Translations under genes and position numbers: made by a program | Assembly: GCA_937910385.1 (NCBI GenBank) | Contig: CALEPT010000061.1 | Span: 1 to 11,635 of the forward strand | Length of the DNA stretch: 11,635 nucleotides | Source: an uncultured Ruminococcus sp. | GTDB lineage: Bacteria; Bacillota; Clostridia; Oscillospirales; Ruminococcaceae | Reading direction: 5' to 3' | In this document: piece after piece, positions 8,101-11,635 of the stretch | Layout: every line of letters begins with the position of its first letter | Numbering within the stretch: the first letter of the stretch is position 1 | The notes under the pieces: generated by a model | Told to the model about the DNA's origin: nothing | Databases searched by the model: none | Seen by the model: only the letters and a program-made list of their open reading frames with translations

Positions 8101-9913
8101 CGGTATTTTCACATATAATCCTAATGTAACAACACAATATAGTCAGGTTGAGATTGAGAAAAATGGCTCTTATGGTGTTGATATTCTTGGAAACATCTAT
8201 TCTACAACAAGCTATAATGGTGATATTGATGTGGAAAGGGATTATCAATTGGCTTCAGGCTACATTTCTTCTTATCTTGAAAGCTTGGTTTTAGAGCAGT
8301 ATTTAGGCGTATATAGTATCTCTACCGCAAAGATATTTGAATTAGCTTCAGCCAAAGGAATTGATTTCAAGGTATTTGCTTCTCAAAACGAAAATGAAGT
8401 TGATTCACTTGAAATAAGCAATGAGTCAAAAGCTGAAATACATGAAGCTATCTCTAAGGGACAAAAAATCATTATACCTGCTGAAAATATTTCAGTCGGT
8501 AGTTGGTCCGGTACAGGCTATATTATAATGGGTGATGACGAATATAGCTTTATGATTTCCAATGGTTCTCATGGAGGATACACGGTTACCGATCTGTCGG
8601 TTTACTATTCAATAAATGTTGTAATTGCAGGCGATGCGATGTTCCATGTTCTATATGGCATGATTTCAGCTTCGGTGACAATGTTTATGACTGGTAACTT
8701 TATAGGTGGTGCAGTTATGCTTGGCATTAGTATAACACTCACCTATATGTTGATGGATTTCATTTGCGACTGTACAGATCTTTATTTTGACGCACTTGAT
8801 GGAAATGAGGCGGCTGCTAACCAGCTTAATTTAAATGCTTTTATCTCAACAGCAGGATTCTTATCGCAACCGTTAGTTGAACCTTTGGCAGAAGGACTTG
8901 CAAGCGTAAAAGCTCCCGAATGTGTCAGCAACGCTGTAAATGCGGGTAATGATTGGATTTTAGGAAACAGTGAAACTTATCGTCGTTTTGTTATGATGGG
9001 TTACTCTGACGAATTGGTAGCCGGATTATTCCAAGATGCAAGGTGTTTCCTTTATGGTGATGACTTCATTGAAAATGTACTGAAATCCGGTGATGCTCAC
9101 GAAATTATGTCAACATTGGTAAACTGCCCCGATGAAATAATTTCAGTTGTGAGTAGCAGTACTATGAAAGATGCTTTGCCTTCCTTTATCAGTAATTACG
9201 GAGATGACGGAGCAAGGTTGCTGTGCTGCTGTGGTGATGATGTTGTTATTTTGTCTCAAAAGTGTGGCGGAGATGTGATTACTTCTGCTGCAAAGCTCGA
9301 AAGTTCGACAGCAAGTAAGTTTGTTCAAACGCTTACCGAACAAGGTGATGATTTCCTTAGCTACTTAAAATCTTGTGATAGTAGCTTTATTGATGATATT
9401 GCAAGCAGCTATGAAGCAGATATGACGAGATTAGAAAATTGGACAAATAAGCCTAATTATGATTTGTATATCCAAAATAAAGCTGTTTATGATGATTCAC
9501 GTTGGTTTAATCAGACAACAGGTGATGAGATTTGGCCAGGTCAGAATGGTGATATTAATACAGATGGATTCAAAAATGGGATGTTTGATGAAATTGTTTT
9601 ACATCCAGAAGATAAAATCGTAATCGATAGATATGGTGGAAACTTTGGACGATTCTTTGGTGCAGAAGGAACACCAATTGAGCAAAGGGCAATGTCGCCT
9701 AACTCCGATTTTTCATCATATAATAAATATTTGGTTACTGGTGATATCCCAATGAAAAAAGGTGAAATTGCACCTTGGTTTGGTACATCTGGTGGAGGAA
9801 TACAATATCAAATTCAGGACGACTTTTATACTCAAATGATGAGTTATGCTAATGAAGGTGAAGGAATTATAGATGTCCTAAAAAGATTAGGATATTTGGA
9901 GGTGGTATCGTGA
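2102..9913 (+). CDS. Giant secreted modular polymorphic toxin: C-type lectin, vWA, Ig-like, transglutaminase-like, TNT NAD+ glycohydrolase
   Basis: Numbering is from ATG 2102, which lies 10 bases after AAAGGA; a TTG at 2093 is in frame but too close to that site. The 2603-aa product has a signal peptide ending near TAFA (about 1-35). A C-type lectin domain (about 45-176) carries EPN at 130-132, WNN at 151 and FICEWE. A beta-rich segment follows (about 190-400). A von Willebrand A domain (about 495-665) has MIDAS DTSGSMS at 500, Thr565 and Asp595. PKD/Ig-like modules run about 863-1556, with DATAPT, DITPPE and DTTPPE starts. A transglutaminase-like domain (about 1594-1725) has Cys1641, His1704 and Asp1717 or Asp1719. 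A hydrophobic hairpin lies near 2172-2222 and helical GDD repeats near 2290-2450. The TNT domain (about 2467-2603) has WPGQNG, DRYGGNFGRFFG, EQRAMSP, APWFG and GGGIQY. TNT toxins hydrolyse NAD+ or NADP+. I see no LPXTG, SLH or dockerin anchor. The role, antibacterial or anti-host antagonism, is inferred. Confidence 0.9.
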   Translation: MEHTHKSGKRFLSGVLSAAMLANFCTVMPITAFADDDIDAEVQTTDSNGHRYQLFDTSMSWTDAESYCESIGGHLVTITSAEEQQYVIENLLPTGTKKTYFIGLSRDTDTAEWNWVTDEAFDYTNWDYGEPNSTTENYVHMYANMGNVGTWNNTYNFLEGDWAYATSNCGFICEWEENEVVQPSYNISPYVLFSGSNSSDFTLNCWKSTFNGDVYTGRNFISNASELYLNGNVDAVDSITAYGWKVNIEERNEHIEKEDMPNWDSRIITMAGDYESSDEDIVRIEDKNVINGALKTSGNVIISGTVFDGNCYIIADGNITYNVNDFKSSGRVVLYSRNGNITINGSNIDVNGILYAPNGTVSFNSNISNINGRIFADKINFSGSVFNVNGSDSDWELLGRKAVISKTYTFNEDFNEGEFDGLGLDIADELTLEQRTDSVSSSSENEYKDNGSVNGIALNVKTDKSMFTDENETVNVEFNLNGFGSQEVEENHVDLAIVVDTSGSMSGTRRNNAVSAAKEVVSKMKPGDRCAIIKFTTGATVLQGFTDDTELLNAAIDKLNASGGTNIATGINSAVELFNEVDSESRQKYIILMSDGEDSSASAQAATDAFGKGITICALAIGSNSSQMETIANNTKGYYKNSPTAEQIGEMMNMFADVVFNNAGTDVTFTATLNRNAGVDLDNMTPAPAEIIENENGTKTLKWTFDKLTIDQSEKINLPVSVNGVGSGLNNIISDVSCTYYNRAGVSSTVYADDLILPSHTYKQEGSWTTVYDSKTAGTEWKNIYWNGKLYDDSVLSVMAQTGDDLDAFGEWTEITNHKDITELKGRYIRVKVNMAVSSSGKTPELYDITLLSDGADKVNYVNNAPIVSVSGNTTTSVSKKITLISTAEDDAFNSKLSFNWNCDSENVQIFGSNKPYASFKFNESGTYDITLSVSDDSSTSVITKTITVLNDDVLVKPMIDIDVPSVVKSGATVSGSITNLNDAEIAEYEVLVGGNTVNVSSNGQFSFTAPDSDTIIAVEAKAFNIVGVSGSADKSIIVDATAPTAQLKADKNEINVNEAVTITAFVDDENGISNYSLTLDGEAVSLDSNYQFSFVPTAIGSYAFELNVTDTAGHTSSASLTINVAEGKAHPVVNYSIPSVIMLGETGDFAFVSDSDAVVTVKVNGEAVQLDADGKFSYTPDAVGNLTIDIHATNGGNTDTDFTLTVPVVKVELISDKIAYTDEELITVKLVYSDNLTITSQTATIDNIPYTISDDTIQADRLDAGSHEVVWYAEDENGNIYTGTMVLAVQDITPPEIEVVLSENALKQGDSVDASIFATDRYGIDIVSATFDGAGIALSGNKVELANLTAGTHVLAVTATDNNGISSTYNYEFTVSAGDTTPPELEVSVSVGENRRIEITASATDDSGNAEITGTVNGKKLTFNDGTAYYDPDNYGTFEIVIRAEDATGNYTEKTQTVTISEQIKEYELKLSIGLEKNNVKPNETANITVRTNTLLEDVTISCTSDGGNLTQTENGYAFVSDKEGTFKIVVTAADEIGNSVSETVYITVSKEQQIIDDHEGEGEYENTYTPEPRARVILESNEKTETKMTEEMADLADHLKTPLAVYEYLYNNVNVEFYTGSRKGAIGTYEQNGGNDVDCASLLIAMLRYLGYEAEYVTGNVGYTEQQIIELTAADNIDTALKIFMLGNKAVSKSANVYYFDHTWVRTTIDGAEFDLDISFKKYKQVESIADEIDKQKINVDSNVLSSPVNAYLYLSEFNDSNESISVNVTGKKIAQRKISILPQANSYIVGEIEEIEHNIIESEIIVTDGIYLGFNGKYQGITAPRATISTISIGYVPNDTMYEEFGDGSKPSSIYNLAGDFLGTYATAISPALYIDNENLYEWDSALTKLGELQTLSIVIKSNGGIYKETKELIVGSVNAIVTDTQAISGQALYTAYEALPLTDDEKAKVNENTVFKDEYIGNLLSLIGNTYFMQLDLENKILAGASKVYIDRTFSYGIFTYNPNVTTQYSQVEIEKNGSYGVDILGNIYSTTSYNGDIDVERDYQLASGYISSYLESLVLEQYLGVYSISTAKIFELASAKGIDFKVFASQNENEVDSLEISNESKAEIHEAISKGQKIIIPAENISVGSWSGTGYIIMGDDEYSFMISNGSHGGYTVTDLSVYYSINVVIAGDAMFHVLYGMISASVTMFMTGNFIGGAVMLGISITLTYMLMDFICDCTDLYFDALDGNEAAANQLNLNAFISTAGFLSQPLVEPLAEGLASVKAPECVSNAVNAGNDWILGNSETYRRFVMMGYSDELVAGLFQDARCFLYGDDFIENVLKSGDAHEIMSTLVNCPDEIISVVSSSTMKDALPSFISNYGDDGARLLCCCGDDVVILSQKCGGDVITSAAKLESSTASKFVQTLTEQGDDFLSYLKSCDSSFIDDIASSYEADMTRLENWTNKPNYDLYIQNKAVYDDSRWFNQTTGDEIWPGQNGDINTDGFKNGMFDEIVLHPEDKIVIDRYGGNFGRFFGAEGTPIEQRAMSPNSDFSSYNKYLVTGDIPMKKGEIAPWFGTSGGGIQYQIQDDFYTQMMSYANEGEGIIDVLKRLGYLEVVS
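9502..9913 (+). other. TNT-type NAD+ glycohydrolase toxin tip (C-terminal domain of the giant protein)
   Basis: The last ~135 residues match the TNT family, named after the C-terminal domain of mycobacterial CpnT. Landmarks are WPGQNG near the start, then DRYGGNFGRFFG with Asp2509 and Arg2510, EQRAMSP, a Tyr-rich strand, GEIAPWFG with Trp2559, GGGIQY with Gln2568, and a terminal LKRLGYL. The glutamine of the GGxQY block is thought to be part of the TNT active site. The final position, the presence of the whole motif set and the overlapping downstream gene fit a complete, active toxin tip. DNA here is visibly more AT-rich than the lectin-encoding 5' end, consistent with an exchangeable cassette. 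Confidence 0.85.
9685..9779 (+). repeat. Direct repeat copy 1 (inside the TNT toxin domain)
   Basis: This 95-bp segment encodes RAMSP through GEIAPW of the TNT domain. It is repeated at 10910-11004 with 90 of 95 identical bases. The mismatches are at 9700, 9727, 9739, 9741 and 9772. Confidence 0.95.
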
Positions 9914-10164
9914 CTGACATCTTCAACGAGGAAACCATTAGCCGCATTTATTCTTCAACCAGAAGATCTGTAAATATTACTGTTTCAAACGACAAGGTTA
10001 TCATTAAACTTGATTGGCAGAGCTACTTTCAAATCGAAAAAGTGTTGAATAATATGCATACCATTTATCGTTTGTTTTATATAGAAAGAGGCGATAAGTT
10101 AAACTATGGTGACTATTTTAATGGTGAAGATTTAGTAAATTCGATAATTGCTAAATTAAATTGA
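9910..10164 (+). CDS. Small protein translationally coupled to the toxin; candidate immunity protein (84 aa)
   Basis: I do not recognise a family. The start GTG at 9910 overlaps the toxin TGA stop as GTGA and is preceded by GGAGGT at 9898-9903 inside the toxin gene, so translation is probably coupled. The product begins MTDIFNEETISRIYSSTRRS, has beta-strand-like stretches (VNITVSNDKVIIKLDW) and a mixed C-terminal half with YFQIEKVLNNMHTIYRLFYI and DLVNSIIAKLN. There is no signal peptide or membrane segment, so it should be cytoplasmic. Position directly after a polymorphic toxin tip is the classic place for the cognate immunity gene, and a NAD+-degrading tip would need a cytoplasmic inhibitor. 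At 84 aa it is shorter than the mycobacterial TNT inhibitor IFT, as I recall it, and I see no resemblance. Immunity is inferred from context only. Confidence 0.75.
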   Translation: MTDIFNEETISRIYSSTRRSVNITVSNDKVIIKLDWQSYFQIEKVLNNMHTIYRLFYIERGDKLNYGDYFNGEDLVNSIIAKLN

Positions 10165-10225
10165 TTGCTTGAAGCTGATTTATTGGGAAACATTACAGAA
10201 CAAGCGTTTGGAGGGGGAATCGTCC

Positions 10226-10888
10226 TTGAATAAAGTGATTGCTCGTTTCCAAGAATTTTTTAACCAGATACTTTGTAATAGCAACGGCTTGTTAGCTCCC
10301 CCAGATATAGATTTTATACAATATCATCAGTCGCTTATTGTGGATATAGATCATTCCTATCCTGAAATCTATTATGATTTTGAACATTCGGATAAAGCGG
10401 GTTATTCGCTATTCTTTACCGAACGTAATACACATCGTTTATTATACAGATGCCAAGATGAAACAATAGCTGCATATGCTTTGCTATCCGTGTATATAAA
10501 TAAGTGTGTTCCAAGCCTTAAGCGAACTGCAGAGGCACGACATAGAGTACAAGAAGAAATTAAACTTGGAAATATAGAGAATGCTCAAAAGATCGTACTA
10601 GAAACTGTTGGCAATGATTCGGTGTCATTTAACAAAAAGGAATACAGTAAGATTTCCTTGCTTCCAATTGATGACAAAAAAATGGATGTGTTTTTTCACA
10701 ATCATACGATTTGTCCCAACTCATATTTCAACAAACCCAATATTCAACAGGGATATCATATATTGATGGTATATGGCTATTATCTTTGGGTATTTCGCGA
10801 ACTCTCATCGAGAATTCAGACTGAGACGGCTCTCAACAAATTTGAATATCTTTATTTAACAGGTTACAACGAAAACAACTTAATTTAG
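10226..10888 (+). CDS. Protein of unknown function in immunity-gene position (220 aa)
   Basis: The preferred start is TTG 10226, because GGAGGGGG at 10210-10217 lies eight bases upstream. An in-frame TTG at 10169 would add 19 residues but has no ribosome binding site. The product begins MNKVIARFQEFFNQIL and continues APPDIDFIQYHQSLIVDID. It contains a Tyr-rich strand region (YPEIYYDFE) and a segment FFTERNTHRLLYRCQDETIA with a following helix. That layout loosely resembles Imm61/Imm63-type immunity proteins, which have an acidic strand followed by an ERG-like motif and a long helix; this is weak pattern similarity, not an assignment. The C-terminal half (about 110-220) is not recognised. There is no signal peptide or clear membrane segment. 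It lies 61 bases after the 84-aa gene on the same strand with no terminator seen between them, so both are probably co-transcribed with the toxin. The DNA is AT-rich. Confidence 0.75.
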   Translation: MNKVIARFQEFFNQILCNSNGLLAPPDIDFIQYHQSLIVDIDHSYPEIYYDFEHSDKAGYSLFFTERNTHRLLYRCQDETIAAYALLSVYINKCVPSLKRTAEARHRVQEEIKLGNIENAQKIVLETVGNDSVSFNKKEYSKISLLPIDDKKMDVFFHNHTICPNSYFNKPNIQQGYHILMVYGYYLWVFRELSSRIQTETALNKFEYLYLTGYNENNLI

Positions 10889-10909
10889 TACATATACCTG
10901 TCAATAAAT

Positions 10910-11004
10910 AAGGGCAATGTCGCCAAACTCCGATTTTTCATCATATAATAAGTATTTGGTTACCGATGATATCCCAATGAAAAAAGGTGAAATTGCTCCT
11001 TGGT
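10910..11004 (+). pseudogene. Orphan fragment of a second TNT toxin domain (direct repeat copy 2)
   Basis: These 95 bases match 9685-9779 at 90 positions and stay in the toxin reading frame, encoding RAMSP through GEIAPW. Four of the five differences are synonymous; the fifth changes Gly to Asp (TGD to TDD). No similarity continues on either side: upstream is an in-frame TAA at 10905-10907 and downstream the frame runs into an IS66 transposase. The pattern suggests a remnant of a second, formerly functional TNT cassette rather than fresh local duplication. It lacks the DRYG and GGGIQY blocks and cannot be an active toxin. Confidence 0.85.
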
Positions 11005-11624
11005 ATGCAGGCTACAATAAACTCACAAAGGTCACACACTGCAATTGCTGGGCTCATCTGAGACGAAAGTTCCACGAAGCCATTGTCGTGGACAGTGAAG
11101 ACAGCATAGCCAGGACAGGAAAAGACTTCTGTGACAAGCTGTTTTCAATAGAATCAGAACTTGACAGCCTGACAAGTGAAGAAAGATATAATAAGCGTCT
11201 GACACAGGAAAAAGAAGTGTTTGAGGCTTTCTGGTCATGGGCAGAAAAGATCGCACCGACAGTTCTTCCGAAAACGCAGCTTGGAAAGGCATTTGAGTAT
11301 GCTTTCAAGAGACGAGAATTTCTCGGAAATTACTTCAAGGACGGTAACTGTGCGATCTCGAACAATGCCGCCGAAAATGCTATCAGACCATTTACAGTCG
11401 GCAGAAAAAACTGGCTTTTCAGTGATACACCTAAAGGAGCTAAAGCAAGTGCTGATATCTACAGTATCGTAGAAACTGCCAAGGCAAACGGACTTGATGT
11501 GTTCAAGTATTTTGAACTGCTTCTCACTGTACTGCCAAGCATGGCGTTCCTGACAAATCCTGATATTCTTGAAGAGCTTCTGCCATGGAACGAATCTGTG
11601 CAGAAAATTTGTAAAGCAATATGA
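11005..11624 (+). pseudogene. tnpC: 5'-truncated IS66-family transposase (TnpC C-terminal ~205 codons)
   Basis: The frame encodes the IS66 TnpC C-terminal core. It has YAGYNKLTKVTHCNCWAHLR with RRKF following, a long helical segment, and NNAAENAIRPFTVGRKNWLF, in which Glu is the likely last acidic residue of the DDE triad. It then has SADIYSIVETAKANGLD and the tail LEELLPWN, ending at TGA 11622-11624. Intact TnpC is roughly 500 aa, so the N-terminal zinc-finger/HTH part and the upstream catalytic aspartates are missing. The break falls just before YAGYN, where TnpC normally has an aspartate-containing DGY block and the orphan TNT fragment supplies APW instead. A chimeric 235-codon ORF from ATG 10917 is therefore open but is not a working transposase. 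I see no tnpA/tnpB neighbours and no terminal inverted repeat in the remaining 11 bases. The element is a relic or continues outside the window. Confidence 0.9.
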
Positions 11625-11635
11625 GTAATCCCCGA

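Noticed and set aside
9550..9590. Dockerin-like calcium loop (GDINTDGFKNG) in the giant protein
   Set aside because: There is only one such segment, it lacks the paired dockerin repeat, and it fits the WP-to-DRYG stretch at the start of the TNT domain.
10917..11624. Intact 235-aa gene starting at ATG 10917
   Set aside because: It is a chimera of a toxin fragment and a transposase tail; the Met is an internal toxin codon and the apparent ribosome binding site is inherited toxin sequence.
11622..11635. IS66 right terminal inverted repeat
   Set aside because: Only 11 bases remain after the stop codon, and they show no recognisable IS66 end in the expected orientation.

Overview
The window looks like an accessory region of a gut or rumen Bacillota (Clostridia), probably Ruminococcus-like. 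The evidence is strong GGAGG-type ribosome binding sites with TTG/GTG starts, a consensus SigA-type promoter, a signal peptide ending in TAFAD, a large serine recombinase of the type found on clostridial mobile elements, and a fragment of an IS66 transposase. No rRNA, tRNA or CRISPR array is visible. All credible genes are on the + strand.

Layout. (1) 1-1881 is a recombinase module: a 56-aa ORF of unknown function, a short intergenic region with two inverted repeats, a 515-aa large serine recombinase and a rho-independent terminator. (2) 1882-2101 is a non-coding spacer with a near-ideal promoter overlapped by an 18-bp dyad, followed by a leader that can fold into a terminator-like hairpin. 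(3) 2102-9913 encodes a secreted protein of about 2600 aa. Its order is signal peptide, C-type lectin domain, beta-rich segment, von Willebrand A domain with intact MIDAS, tandem Ig/PKD-like modules, transglutaminase-like domain with Cys-His-Asp, a hydrophobic membrane hairpin, Gly-Asp-Asp helical repeats and a C-terminal TNT-type NAD+ glycohydrolase toxin domain. (4) 9910-10888 holds two small AT-rich genes in the position of immunity genes; the first overlaps the toxin stop codon by 4 nt. (5) 10910-11624 is a scar: a 95-bp second copy of the middle of the TNT toxin sequence joined in frame to the last ~205 codons of an IS66 TnpC transposase.

How it fits together (inference). The giant gene and its two followers form a polymorphic-toxin locus. 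A long, modular, surface-exposed adhesin carries a NAD(P)+-degrading tip, and the downstream gene or genes neutralise it in the producer. The orphan TNT fragment suggests that toxin-tip cassettes have been exchanged or accumulated here and then damaged by IS66-associated rearrangement. The recombinase module ends with its own terminator and may be a separate mobile element, or the end of one, next to the toxin locus.

The most unusual aspects are the combination of lectin, vWA, transglutaminase and TNT in one clostridial protein, the two unrecognised candidate immunity proteins, the mostly synonymous divergence of the orphan toxin fragment, and the attenuator-like leader in front of the toxin gene.
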